Below, in pieces: positions 12,852 to 26,713 of a stretch of DNA of 64,000 nt (within the stretch, counting starts at the first letter, position 1; each line of letters starts with the position of its first letter). The position numbers were made by a program, and so were the translations under genes. The stretch comes from Nageia nagi (taxonomy: Eukaryota > Pinophyta): assembly GCA_050084985.1 (NCBI GenBank), contig JBITNC010000001.1, forward strand, positions 72,168,001 to 72,232,000, written 5' to 3'. The notes under the pieces were generated by a model. That model had not been told where the DNA came from. It saw nothing but the letters and a program-made list of their open reading frames with translations, and searched no databases.

Positions 12852-15800
12852 AAAGATGTTGTTGGTCCCTTCAACAACAAAGTTTTTATTTTTCCTTCAA
12901 GATATCCATTGATTTTTTATTAATTTTACAATCCAATGCATCTAAATATCTTTGTTAGTCTTTTTTACCTACATCACCAAGCTTTCCATAAGGGTTTTTA
13001 ACTTGATGTTTCACTAGATTGCCATTTCTAGTTTTCAATATAATGGATTTTTTTTTCTTTTTTTCTTTTCTCTTTTTTTTTTTACTTCCTCTTTTTTTCA
13101 AAAGAAGACAAACATTGATTACAATCAATGCAATTATAGAGTGATCACAAGCATGGTTACATATAGACTTAACTAAGAGAATAGTTAAATACATTCAAAC
13201 TTTGATATTCTCTAATCAAATAAATTATTACTAAATTTGATATTATAGAGAAGAAAAAATAATCAAGGTACTTTGTAACATCCAATATAATCAACATTGT
13301 GAAATGCTTTATTACCTCTTTTTGGTTGATGCAATATTGCTCGTATGCTTGACATGCTCCTACATTAGACACCTTAAGTAAAAGTATTTCCAAGGTATTT
13401 TCATTATCACTATCCTAGAATCCTCCATTGTGTTTCTGTTGGATGAAGTAATTGTTACCTTGTAGAAAATATTTCTATAGAATATTTTGTATCATATTCA
13501 TAATAGAACTACAATTATTATTGTAACAAGTTTATAGTAGTTCCTATAGTAACTGCATTCTGTAGCAATTTTTGTAACAACTACATTCTATATATATTCC
13601 TATAGTAACTATATTATGTATCAGATCTACAATTTTTCTTGTAACAAAACTATAGAAACTCTCAAAATATACCAGTAGAAGTTTTTGTAATAACTATAGT
13701 AGTTCTTATTATGAAACTCCTATAGTAGCCTATAGAATCATGTAGTAGCCTATAAAATAACTAGCCATGTGATTGCAATAATAATTGTAAAATGTTACCA
13801 ATATCCAACCAGAATACTTCTTTGAAATGGACCAATATTAATTAAGCAAATAAAAAAGTCGCATAGCTTGAGGGTAACCTAGAAACTCTACAGAAGCTAA
13901 GTCCCTCAATCCAACTTTGGCTTCAATATCTCCTTGTTGCAGTGAATATTATCAACCAACATTCCTTATATAGAATCAATAAAACTAGAATGATAAGAAT
14001 GAATAATGTTCTCCCCCCAACCAATATGTCACTGGTCCCACAGTGACACAAAAATAATATGAGTGAGAGAAGTAAGGATTCATGCATCATCTAGTAGCAT
14101 TGTATTCTATTACTACTGTAAAAAAATTTCATCCTTTTCTTTTTCTCTTTTGTTTTTTTTCTTTCTTTTCTTTTTTTTTGGGAATGTAATCACCATATAA
14201 CTAGTTTTCAATTACACTCCCATACATGGAAGTCCAAAACGGTTTTCCTCCATGAATTCTTCCCTTTTTTTCTTTTTTCTCTTTTTTTAAAAAAAATATC
14301 TAATGGTAGGATACAATTGCTTGGCATAATACGATGAGATGTAAACTATCCCTAAAATGATATATGAAGTACTAAAGCAATGTGAAAATGCACAAGCAAA
14401 ATGAACAAAACATGAGTGTGGAATGAAAAGGAAGGATGAACCTTGTGGTTTTGAACACCCACATTCTAAAATGATTTGACAATTGGAAATGTGGTAGGCA
14501 AAGACTCTTTTTTTTCCTTTTTTCAATTTTCAACATCTTTACACCATTGGGCTACTAATTTCAACACCTATTGATGATGACATGGTGGAGAAGACAAGTA
14601 ATAATGGAGACTAAATGGAAAAAACTATACCATTGAACATGATAAAAAAATCTCTATCAAGACATAAAGACTCATGGTAAGACTCAATTTATGATGAAAA
14701 TGGTTTATTCTAAAAATAAACAATCCTAAACTTAACATTTTTGGTGGAGTGCCAAGAGTTGAAGTAACTTAGTGTTCCATATCTACCTGCAAAGATATGA
14801 AACATAAAATTTTTCAAAGTAGTACCTATTATCTTTAACAACTCTTTCTCCCCTTTTTTCAACTCTTTTTTTTCATCTTTTTTCACTTTTTTTATATAGG
14901 TCCTTGCATCCTTGGATTTCAACAATTCCATGGAGTCATATCCATCTCTTTCTTGTAAAACTATCTCAAGAACTCTTCTTCTAGTTATGAGTGATTATTG
15001 GTAGTTGCTCATGTGAACAACATTCAAATGGTAATGATGATCACTAATAGTTGTAGTAGTCTTATTCCTAATATGATATGGATCTAAATATATAGCAAAT
15101 GGATGATGAGTAAGTAGAATATGGATGTACAGTGAAAAATATTGAAAGTGATTTAAATGGTGAATGTTTAAATGGGAGTAAAGAAGTGGAAAGTCATATA
15201 AGTAGGAATGGTTGGAAAGAGGTGAGATGGATTGGGTGGTAAGAAATGCCAACTCCTTGGAAAAAGTTGCAAGAACATTGTTATTATCCTATGCTAAAAA
15301 TAAACATTCTATGAAAATCATCATTGCAATAGAAAAATTTACACTATTTGTCCAAGTATTTGAGATAATCATTTTTCATAAGTACAACCTTCAATAATGT
15401 TTGAAACAAATCAAATTCTCAATATCATTTGAAAAAGATAGCAAATGTGCATATGCAACAAAGATAAAATCAATAACTTTTCCTTCAAAATTTGCAAAAA
15501 CTATCAACTTTTTGCTTATAAAGATGGATGAAAGAAAAATATTAATAGTTTATTCTTGTTCAAAAAATAAAAGCATGATTGTAGGAATAAAAACAAATCT
15601 AAAAGTTTAATTTTTGATAGTTTCTAATTTTATGAACTTTTCTGCATGGTGCTTGATTTGTCTTTAGCAAAGATGGGATTCTTGAAATGTCTCCATGATA
15701 GTCCACTTGAATGCATAAACTGGAGATTTTAGAGTCACTCAAAATTAAGAAGCTAATTGCCCAATGATTTTCAAATGTGTATAACTTACTTCTAAAATGG

Positions 15801-18457
15801 AATGAGATTGTGATTCTTATTGCAAATGAAAACATACTTGGAAGATGACTTGGATGAAGAATGTAATGCATGAAAAACAATGAGCTAATCCCCCTTTTTG
15901 TTATTTTTGAAAGGTTTATGTGGTCTATGATCAATGCAAAAATTGTGAAAAGTGATCAAAGTGCAAGTTATGATAGAAAACTTATGATTCAATTAGATGA
16001 TTTGTAGTAGTGTTTAGAACTTAAATTTCACACAATGTTCAACTTTCTCATCCAATATCATAGTTAACTTAATAAACAACATGTTTTTCCAAAGTTGCAA
16101 ACTTTAGAAAAATAAATTCATCCATTAACCATAACTCTTCCACACAAAAATGAGATTAAGTTAAAAAAAAAAATATGTGAAATTAAGTGGTGAATACTAT
16201 ATAATGCATGAAAATCAACTCTTAAATCATACCAATTTATTGTACAAATTTCTATTGTGAATGTCTTGTCCAAGAAGAAACTAAACCAAGTGGTAGTGCA
16301 AAAGGTGTAACATTTCCATAAAATTTCAATATTATGTGATTTAAAATGTTTTGAAAAATATTATTCAAGAACTAAACATGAATAAAATATAATTTTTCCA
16401 TCCATTCCATTCAAACTTTAAAATTGTAATCAAAACGACTCAAAGTGTGCATATTTCACAATTTGTAATTCTACAAAATGTAGTCACAATCTTGGCCATA
16501 TATTTCATTTCACACATTATAATTATGAAGTATAAAATGATTTTAAGATTAAATTATAACATTTTTCATACAAAAAAATTTAGTTTCTTGAATCTTGCAA
16601 TTTGTTCCTCAAATATCTCTTGACACAACCTTTCCTGTAACTAATTCTATCATTTTTAATGCAAACCCCCTGTAACTATATCAAGTGTAACTTATTCATT
16701 TTGAAATTAAATTCAAATATTTTAATTTTATATGAAACTAGACTCAAAGGGATTTATTTTTTATTAATATAACTAATTAAAACAACAAATTGATGTTTCA
16801 AATTTGTTATGCAATAGTAAACTATACTAATGTTTTTTTATTTGGTGGTTTGGATAGCTAGTCAGTATTTTGGGAATATCTCCTTTGTCTAGTATCAAAA
16901 TGACATGATTCAAATTGTAAAATGGACTATAAATATTTGTAAATTTAATTTATAAACAAATTTTAAAAATAATTTCATTTTATGTTTGAATTTTAAGAGA
17001 GAAAATTTTATTATACATATTTTTTGCATTTTCCAATTTACACTAATAGTCACCGTTTTTGTCATAACTTTTTGTCTAATATCAAAATCATGTGATTCAA
17101 AATGCATGATTTACTATAAAAATATATATATATACTATATACATAGGTTTAGAAATATATTTCATTTGATATAAAAAATTTATGACAAAATTCTAATATA
17201 CAGAATTTTATGTATTTCCAAAATAAAATTAAAAGCATAAACTACCTTTTTTTGGCCTAAATGTTAAGAAAACCATAATTCCAAATGGCATAAAGTATAA
17301 ATACATATATATTTTTTATATATTACTATTCAAATACCAAACCTCATTCAATTCCATAAAGGGAAACCCCATTAACAAAAGCCCCAAAATTCCCAATTTA
17401 TTATATTTGATTGCTACAACAAAAATGTGAACAGTCATTTCCAAAAAGGAGAACTTTTTACTATGGAATTAAATTTGTCAAATATTGATATAATTTTTAG
17501 TTAGTTTTTAGGCCAATAAAAAAACATCCACATCAACTAGAGATCCAAAAATATATATTTTTCATTTTTGATTTCTATGAAAATTGAGATAATCAAAATT
17601 AACTAAAGTGCAATTTTATGAGTAAAAACATTAAAACCATTATAACGCTTGGATGTAGGAATGTTAAAATAAAAATATAATGTTAGGCTCTACTTTAATT
17701 CCAAATATGATAAAAAATCAAAATGGTAAAAAATAAAAAGCAAAGCCCAAAATCTCTCAAAGAAAGGGTTTTAGATTCTTATTGAAAGAATAGCCAAAAA
17801 CAATGTCTGCAATATAGATTATAGATGACGTTGTGATTTATCCAATAAATGGTACCTCTTCCTATACATTTTACAAGAACATATTATTTTTAGAGAATAA
17901 ATAAAATTCCAACCACACATGTATACACAAATTTGCTAGCTACAAATTTGCAACAAAAATAAAGTATTTATAGATCATGGAAAATCCATAAGGATCAATT
18001 CATTTTTGCAATGATGTTTTTAGTTTCTTAATAATGGGGGATACCCCATTAAGATTTATTAAGATAAATTGCAATAAAAATAATTTCCAAAAAACCAAAC
18101 CATAAATCAATGAAAATAAATTATTGGAAAACCCATAAAATGCAAAAGAAAGCAAAGAAAAACATCAAAGTAAAATGCATTAAAATGAAATTTCAAACAA
18201 AGATTACATAGAAACAAATACTAAAAATAAATTACAAAATAAAAATTCTACCTAGGTCTCTCCTAATATTCATATTTTTTGGTCAGAGTTGAACTTTTCA
18301 TGGCTTTTTTTTTATCCATTGGATTCAACCTCCTTTTAACTCAAATATGATCTGGATCAAATCTTGCTGGAGAAACTAGACATGCATGCAATATCCCTAA
18401 TATTATTTCTTTCCTATAGTCCTATAGTCAACATTTGATTATAAATGGTGCCCTAGC

Positions 18458-18475
18458 TCCCCTACAATGGTGCCA
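18458..18475 (-). promoter_or_regulatory. Primer-binding site of the LARD-like element
   Basis: Minus strand TGGCACCATTGTAGGGGA starts three bases after the LTR end (TTTTGGCACC). It resembles the TGGCGCCGTTGCCGGGGA type of PBS known from Athila/Tat gypsy elements, with the CpG positions changed to CA or TG. Confidence 0.75.
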
Positions 18476-18478
18476 AAA

Positions 18479-19325
18479 TGATGGATTTTTAATCCTTCAT
18501 TAATTATCAATTCAGAATCGTATAGATTTGTTCTAGGGCTTATGTTGTATACACCCATTTGTAAAGAGATCCAATTCTATGGAAAGCATAAACTTGCAAA
18601 AAATAAACCCCACTCTAAATCTATTTAACGGGTAATGGATCCTTCCTCTCTATGAAATATGCATCTAGAGGAGATCACCATCCCCTTACTTGTAAATGAA
18701 AGAAGAACTTACACCAATAAAGAAGAAATAGTTTCATTTTTGAAATGGAGTACAAAGTATTTTGCTATTACATTCCTTTCCTCTCCTCCTGAATTAAAGA
18801 AATAGAAATATACAATATTACAAAAATTCAACTACTCCTTAGATTCATGGGAATGTAACATATTCCCATTATTCCTAAAACTAAAATCCTAAAATAAATC
18901 CACTACCTTACATTAAAAGTATGATGGATGAAAATAATAACTTCCCCTATATTCTTGGTTGACAAAGGATGACTCATGTGGATGTGGTAGATATGTTGTT
19001 GACTCAACAATTAGTTCTATGAATGAATTTATGTTGTAGACATGGTCTTGTAATGTAGCATCCTATAGACTTCCTATAGCAGCCTCAAAGGTATCACCAT
19101 AGATCATTAGGCTTCTTTACACCCTTTATGCTCTTACTTGCAAGTTAATTACATCTTCAAAAGTAATTCTTGAGTCCTTTAATTACTCCTTTATTCACTA
19201 TATGTATAACATTAATAATGAAGTAAATATCACAATATGCACTCATAATGCTACTAATAACTAAATTAAAAAGATCATTAATTTCCATTTATGGTGCCAA
19301 AATAAAACATATTTGGCACTCATCA
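18479..19325 (-). repeat. 5' LTR of the LARD-like element
   Basis: The complete 847-bp LTR has ends TGATGG and CTCATCA, giving a 5-bp inverted pair TGATG/CATCA. The PBS lies on its left side, as expected for a minus-strand element. Its distal 453 bp pair with 12386-12839. Confidence 0.85.
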
Positions 19326-19565
19326 AGTTTGTATAACAAAAAGGTCAAACCTAGAGAATTTAAAATTGTTGACTTAGTACTTAAAGAGAATCAATAGTAG
19401 TCACATATTAAGAGGCCACTTCAAGATAATCTTGCACCAAATTGGTTAGAGCCTTATATAGTTAAGAATAAATTTGGTATAGGTGCTTATCATTTTTCAT
19501 ATTTAGAGGGATGAGAAGAGCTAGAGCCTAGTAATATCATCCATCTTCATCCATTCTATGCTTAA
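19326..19565 (+). pseudogene. Integrase C-terminal tail of the Tat-like element
   Basis: The frame from 19326 reads S-L-Y-N-K-K-V-K-P-R-E-F-K, then D-L-V-L-K, and later P-N-W-L-E-P-Y-I-V-K before ending at a TAA at 19563. This is the usual tail of plant Ty3/gypsy integrase (YNKKVxPRxFxxGDLVLK then PNWxGPYxV). Three in-frame stops interrupt it. The catalytic core is not seen upstream because the LARD-like insertion and the gap intervene. The frame belongs to the same polyprotein as the relics at 7609-12285. Confidence 0.8.
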
Positions 19566-22500
19566 TTTACCTTGTTTGTTTATCTTTGTGTGTTTATGTT
19601 TGGCTTGTCAATTTAGTTCATTCATGGTTACATCTTATACTGTCATCTATGCTTTATTTTCTATATCATGTCCTCTTTCTCTATTCACTCATTTATCGTA
19701 CACTATGTACCAAGGGGTGTATTACATGTAATCATTTCCTTAGGCTTATGTGTGTACCACTTCTTTTGTTTAACCACTTTATTTACTTTTATATCATGTC
19801 CTCAAGAGTTGATACTTAATTGGTTATCCACTTTTTAGTGTCATCCTACCTTTTTTGGGTGCATGGAGGCAACTAGTCACTAATATCCCTATCATGCATT
19901 GGTCCTTATATCATTGTATCTTTTCCATCTTTTGTCATCACCTTGAATTTATCATTTTGTTTCCCTACTATTTATCCTCATTTGAGTTGAGGTTGTTGGA
20001 CATTATCTTCATTTAATGATTAAGCAAGTACAATCTTGGACAACCCTAAAATAACAAAACTAGATGAAGTTATTATTTTCATGGGTGGTTTATCCTATTT
20101 GCATTTGCATTGTTATCTTTGCTTGACTTGTTTGTTGTGTCGTGTCCTTTGTACTCTTCTCATGCAGAGACCCCATGCCCAACATTTTCACATGTCCATT
20201 TATCTCACTTATCACCATACCTAATCTATGGATTCCTAGTGATGACACAACCACTTGGGTCTTAGTCACATATCATGTTTTCCTAAAAATCATTCCCTTA
20301 GGATTGATCATAGACTATAGACTATCATGGTTTCTAAGGGAAATACCATATGAACTTATTGTAATTTATGACATCAATGGACTAATATCAATTCATGGGT
20401 GTTGGTCTTTATTTGCTTTGTTTGATCATTGTTTATCTCTTTTATGGTCGTTTGTGCCTTCGTCGCATTATGTTCACTTTCTTCATGTTTTTATCCTTTG
20501 TCATTTTATTAAAATTAGGTTTCATTTTCCTTTTATAAATGAATCTAACCTTGAAAATTTGATTAACAATTTATTTCATTGGATTTACACTCATATTGGT
20601 ATCACTATAAATTTAATTTCATTCATTTTTTATCACATATCACCCATTTATTTCAAGTCTAAAGTTGGCTCTTCGTGCATGAGTGCACAGTCACCCTAGC
20701 CTATTGACCCATGCCACATTGTAGTCCTAGCTTGTAAATTATTCATATTTTATCTCATTAGGTCCTATCATGTCATATCATACCATTTCAAGTTATTTTG
20801 TAACCATTTCATTGCTTGTTTTGATTCAAGGACAAAGGTCCTAAATTTTGGTACCCTAAAAAGTTGGATTTGAAATTCATCATTTTAGACATAGCAAATT
20901 ATGTCCATTTTCAACTTTGTTAGTTTATTGACTATCACCAATCTAAATTCAATCAACATGTCATGTTTCATAGCATAGCTTCATTATTTGGTCATTTTAT
21001 GTGATCCATTTATTGGGATACTCATAATAGTGCACTTTCACTGAGCATTAAAGGGTTGTCACCTTAGGCCCAGTAGCCTTTTGTTTTAGTTTCAAAAATA
21101 GATCAAATGACCTTCACTTTTCAAACCATTTTATATTTCAATTAGATTGTACTACTATCTATCATATCATCAAGGTGGTTCATCAATTCCTCAATATGGT
21201 TGCTTATTATCATTTGTCAAATTTTCTAATTTTTTACTTTTTCAAAGGTGTCATTTTCACTTTGGTTTTTTTTTTGGCCCAACTTGGTTGCATTCTAGAA
21301 TAAACCTAACCTAGTTTGTATTTGTATTTTTCATGGTTAGCATAAATCAAGTATTTCAAGGGGGTCTTCACAACATGTTCCCTACCTCATTTTACTTGGC
21401 ATCACAGTAAAAATATGATAGCATTTTGGCTTATTTTCTTAATTTGCCTTTAGTCATTTGTCATTGAGTTACATTCATCTTTGCATGTTTGTATTGTTTA
21501 TGTTATTATTATATGCCATCATTATCTTTTGCTATATGTTAGTCCATTTTTATCATTTCAAGCAACTTATTATCATTTTTGTTTGTTATCATATTTATTC
21601 ATTTTATTATTTATCATTATTATACTTATTTATCATTTTGTTATCTGTCACTATTCATTATTTATCTTTTGTGCTTATTTTGGGTTTGTCATTCAATCTT
21701 TATTCCTTTGTGTGTTTAAGCATACATGTTCATTTTATAGGTTATGTGATTAAGCATACAAGTTTATTTTAGTTTGTCTAATCATTAAGTTTGCCTTTAA
21801 GGTTCATTTTAAGTGTTCCTTTAGGGTTCATAGTTAATGTTCTCTTAAGTTTCATTTTAAATCTTCTTTTTGGGATTATTTTAAGTTCCATTTACATATA
21901 TTTTAAGTCTTCTTTTTTAGGGTCATTTTTATGTTCATTTAGGTTTCATTTTATTTTCATTACATACATTTAGTGTCGCATTCATACATAACATATAAAC
22001 AAGCACATCCATATAACATCCATACACATATTTGCAAAATGTGTCTCATATATCATATCAAGGTCAATAATATAAATCCATATGCATCATCATATAGCAT
22101 GTGCAAAATACATATATAAAATATCCATGATAGATACATCAATGTCTTGCATATATATATTTATCTCAAAATATACATACATCTCACATGCATTAAGGTT
22201 ACAAAAATACATAGTGTCCTAGTTCTATATCCACACACCTATAATGTGGGGTCATCCCTCTATCTCCATCAACTAGTGGGAGTGTTGATCTCCCCTTTCC
22301 CCTTAGCTTGGACCCTTGATAGGCTACTCTCCCCTGCTATTCTACTTTGGTCTACAAATGGAGGAGATCTGAATAATCTTCCCATGAATTATGAGATAAC
22401 CTATCTCACAAGTCCTCTTGTGCTAGTCCCTATCTATCCTACAATATTTTTCCTTGTAATCATAATCATCTCTGTATTCATTATCCCTTAAGGTGGTGTT

Positions 22501-22679
22501 GACTACCTCATGGAGTGTCCATCATTCCTCTGGCCCCTATCCATGCTCTTGGAGATGTTCCTAGTGACCAAGGTAGTCTATGAGATATTTAGGTCTACCA
22601 TAATTAGCCAAACCTTGATCAACTAATGGTTCTATTCATGTGCCCTCAATGTATCTCGATCTACATCATTAAGGGCCTA
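19566..22679. other. Post-integrase spacer of the Tat-like element
   Basis: A T-rich spacer of about 3 kb without a recognised gene. From about 21.96 to 22.2 kb it becomes low-complexity (CATATA and ATCCATA words). Long spacers of this kind between integrase and 3' LTR are typical of Tat/Ogre elements. Confidence 0.5.
20142..20699 (+). other. Orphan open frame, 185 codons
   Basis: The second longest uninterrupted frame in the window after the copia polyprotein. It is rich in Phe, Ile, His and Ser and resembles nothing I recognise. Its composition follows the T-rich strand and no frame is conserved beyond its ends, so it is probably chance openness inside the spacer. Confidence 0.15.
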
Positions 22680-24530
22680 ACATAGCTATCGGGCCATATC
22701 CCCTTATCCTATAGGGGACTGCATCCCTACACCTATCATGTCTACTACTTGGACATTGATTTGTATCACCATGTCTAGCATTCTTTTTCCTTTATCATGT
22801 AGCCCTATCAATATCATGTTTATTTGGGTTCTAACATCTACATTAGGGCCTACACTACCCTCCATCCATGCTTAGAGTTTATCCCTCTCTCTAACCATAA
22901 CTATATATACTATCATTAGCATTTGAATATCTCCTTAAAGAGCCTTAGCATGGCTCTCTATTTCTACTTTTATTTCCTACATGAACATCATCTAGCCTTG
23001 TAGAACATCTACTAATCCCTCAACCATTGCTCAATATGCCTAATGTATGGTCTTAGTAGCTTGTTATACCACTAACTTTACTTAGACGGTGTCTAGCTAT
23101 ATCTAGAGTGTGTCTCACTCTACCTGGTATTATGTCATCCTCTCATTAATAAAGGAATTTAACCCCAACTCTAATATCTCATAGATCTTAAACTAAGGTG
23201 TCCAAAATCTCACCTCACCCTCACTCTACTTCATTGCCTATTGCTCACCCTACTATTGGGGTAGCTGGTCTAGCATATCAACATCCATCATGGCAGTCCT
23301 CTACTCCTTGATCTCCTATTGGGCACCCTCATCCTCTTCCTTCTCAACCACCTCTCCATCTACATCTAGGCCTACCCCACCTTGGGGTACCTAGGGATCT
23401 ACTAGGGTGTTGCCCCCTATCTCTCTATTATAATCCATGTTGGAAGTTGTTCCCTCTATTGGTCCCACTACATGTCATATCTAATGATCTTCCTCGCATC
23501 ATCTACTATTGATCTCACCAATGACACATTTAATGCTATATTTGGTTCTATGTATGTAAATTAAGACCTAGTAGGGCCATATCTATCCACCCTCTTGTAT
23601 AATATTAGCTCAAGAGGTACATACTAAATCCACTCATGATGGTATTGCACTCGCTTAAAGCATAATATCTCTACATATCTAATGTGGTAGCCTTTGACAT
23701 ATCTTATCTTAAACTCCCATGCCAACTGCACATCATCCTTTTCCCATCTCAACCCTCCCTAGTAGGATTTATAGATAACATCAATTACCTATAATCCTAT
23801 GAGCATATCCTGATACCACTCTATCTACCCTTCATGAGGGTGTCTCCTTAGTCTCTCCCTCTCATTCTCCCATCATCATGCATGTGAAAGCTTAACTCTT
23901 GCTACTAAGGAGATGTCTCATATCATCCTCATTATATGTACTATTACAAGTATTCCATTTAACCTCTTTGGTTGAATGTGCTCCTAGGCCCACATCTGGA
24001 TAATTAGTGAGGTGTTGACACCTCTACTCCCTCAAGATGCTCTTGGTAGCTCACTATACATTTATACTAGTAGGGATGTCCCTAAGGAAAAATGGTGCTC
24101 TCCTACACCATCCTAATCACTACCTTGAATATGTTGTGAGGGAACTTGGGTCCCAAGGAATCTAGTAGAATAAATTATGACATCAACATAATCACCATGA
24201 CCTCTCTTCATCTTAGATGGCCCACTTGATAGAGAGGTACTATGAACACCCCTCCATTTAGGAGCTCTCATATTATATAGCCCTCACCCACATATGGGAG
24301 GATCATAGCTCTATCAGTAGCAATGGTCTTGCATGCCCTCCAACAGTACTTAAAAGATCTAGTAGCATCTTCTAATGTGATCATGAGATCCCTTATAGGG
24401 AGCAAAAATATACATTTATCAAGGTCAAAGAGATATATGTTAAATCAGTCCCTAAGTGTGATCATGTATTACATGTCTCCCTTGATCAAGAGAATCCTTG
24501 CTGCTCCAACTAGTCCCAGTTGACCTTTGT
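22680..24530 (-). pseudogene. Decayed antisense gene, plant-mobile-domain-like N-terminus
   Basis: Read on the minus strand, a coding-like frame runs from about 24530 down to 22680 with scattered stops, many TAG, and at least one frame change near 23480. Near its start, F-L-L-P-I-R-D-L-M-I-T-L-E-D-A resembles the conserved core of the plant mobile domain (aminotransferase-like, Pfam PF10536). Further on are a clean stretch of about 40 residues near 23640-23760 (E-K-D-D-V-Q-L-A-W-E-F), an acidic linker (E-K-E-E-D-E-G near 23330) and a helical, Met- and Ile-rich C-terminus. It lies between the integrase and the 3' LTR, opposite to the element's direction, where some Tat elements carry antisense genes. 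The function is unknown and the family assignment tentative. Confidence 0.5.
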
Positions 24531-26713
24531 CAATACTACTTTGACCTCCATCCATAATGGTTAAAACTTGTGCTAGAGTTTCATCAGGTACAAATTTTGA
24601 GATTGGTTAGTTTTATTCCATTAATATTGCATTATATACCTCTAACTCAATGTTGTCTATGTCTATGCTAATCATGTGTGTCCCCTGGGATATATGTTTA
24701 AGTTTTCATCTATGTTTACATTTTACATTTTTGATGTGTTTGGTCTAGGTCAAAATCATCCTTTTCAAGGATAACTGGTTAAACCTAATCTTCCAAGTCA
24801 TGGATGATTGACCTAGTCATATAGATGATTCTCTTAGTTTTCCTTCACCTAAAATACCCCCAGATCAAATCATTCAAGTGCTAGGCAATTTAAAATGGTT
24901 AAACTTTAAAAAAAATAACAAATGCCAACATAAAAATTTAAATCTAAATCAAAGTAAAAGCAATTGCATTTCATAAATTAATAGTGTCTACCTATGTCTA
25001 TTACATAGTAATTTTCACACAATTTTGCATTAACTATTGTCTTTGTTAATAACTTGTTTTACCTATATAAACATATGTCAATAAAGAAATTTTAGTAATT
25101 ATTTGATAATGTCATATGGTACACAACAAAATTTCTAGGGGTTTGTTTTGTTGACATCCAATTCATGGCTTTAGTCAAGCTACCCTCAAAGTTCATAGTT
25201 TGGTTGTGTTGTTAAGAATAAACCCTCACAATATATTATTTATTTTTCTTTTAGTCCTATCATTTGAAACTTAGTGGATGAGGGTTTGGTAAAAGTGTTT
25301 ATTAAAGTGATTCATTCTTATTATATTATTTATGGGTTTTACTCCTTAATCAAGTACTAGTTCAAACTTACTATTCATAATCAAAAATAAAAACACAAGC
25401 AAAATAAGGGTTGGCATTGACCTACCATCTTGGTTGGTGGTTCTTCACCATTAGGTGTCCCTCCCCCTAGCCCTAAAGTTGCCATTTGTACGATCTCAAT
25501 CTTTGGCTCTATCACATAGTCCACCTCAATTTCAATTCTCTACTTTGTTCATCATTTGCTTATTATCACACATTTTTTTCAAGTTATTTTCCAATATACA
25601 ATGAATAAGATTATCAAATTCATCTTTTTTATTTCTATTTTTCTTTTTTCTCTAGTTAAATCATCTAAAAGACCCTTAATCATCTAAATGATTTTCTCAA
25701 CCCTAGTCGATCAAACAATCTATATTCGCTCAAATGATTTTCCTGGTCTTAGTATCATTTTGTAAACCTTTGGTAGTGATCATTATTTTTTTATCTATTT
25801 AGTAAAATGGTCAGGTATCCTATCTTGTCATTCATCACACCTTCCCATTGAAGGGAAGACTTCACACAATTTTAAATTGATCAATTTTTTGCAATTTTTG
25901 CAAGTACATCATTAACTTCATCAGGGATATGTAAAATGCATAGTCACCCTTTCTTACATTGTGAATGTTTGTTAGATGATTATCATCTTGACATGATTAA
26001 TTGGTAATCAATATTTTAGACATCGTCATATTCAACTTTATCATTATTTGTGTAAGATTCATATTCTTACATGCAATGATTCAATGCTTTGTAGATCTAT
26101 GATCGTATGATCATTTCCCTACAACTATTAGGGCAAAGCAGAGATCACTATCATTTGGCACTTTGTACAAACATTGTATGCCTACATACTATGATCCCAT
26201 GCTTGGTGGATCTACAAGCTTATGATCATTCCCTTTGATTGTTGGGTCAAAGTAGAATCAAACACCCTTTAACTATTAGGAAAAAGAAGAGATCATTCTC
26301 TTCAAATATTGGGGCAAAGCAGAGATCATTTCCTTTTCTACACTTAGACTAGACTAGATTAATATTTTGCTTTATTGTTCTAATGGTTATTTGATATACT
26401 TGTTAGATATTATCATAGGTCATTATCATAAGATCTAGTTCCATATTATAAGGCCTATCATGTGCCAAAACTAGATTTTGTTCAACTTCATGGTGCTTGA
26501 TTCCATATTATATGACCTATCATGCATCAAAATTACACTTAAGTCAAGTGATTAGGATGATCTTATGTAGCCTATCATGCATCAAAACTAGCTCTCATCT
26601 TGATCATTTTCTTATCATTTACCATTTATCATTAACAATTAAAATTTTACTATTTTATATATTTGTGTACTAAGCTTCTCATAGGTTCAAAGCTTAGTAC
26701 AAAAATGGGCAAC
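24531..26713. other. 3' untranslated region of the Tat-like element
   Basis: No gene is seen. Between about 26100 and 26600 two short motifs recur about three times each: GGGCAAAGCAGAGATCA with variants, and CCTATCATGCATCAAAA with variants. The last bases before the LTR, AAAAATGGGCAAC (26701-26713), are a worn polypurine tract. Confidence 0.5.

Larger units (their letters stand above)
12386..19325 (-). mobile_element. Non-coding LTR retrotransposon (LARD-like), nested, minus strand
   Basis: The element has two LTRs, a PBS and a PPT, all in the expected minus-strand order, with a 5.6-kb interior (12840-18478) that shows no gag or pol. The best minus-strand frames are short (111 codons at 15599-15934) and resemble nothing known to me. 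This fits a large retrotransposon derivative moved by enzymes supplied in trans. The interior contains T-rich runs (about 13045-13085 and 14130-14180) and a 53-bp direct repeat (16884-16935 and 17070-17125). It sits in the integrase tail of the Tat-like element. The right flank reads AGTTT; the matching left target duplicate is hidden by the gap. Confidence 0.8.

Noticed and set aside
15599-15934. 111-codon minus-strand frame as a LARD gene
   Set aside because: No domain is recognised, neighbouring frames are closed, and the AT-rich interior gives such frames by chance.
20142-20699. 185-codon frame as a real gene
   Set aside because: It follows strand composition in a T-rich spacer with no recognised domain; listed with low confidence only as an orphan frame.
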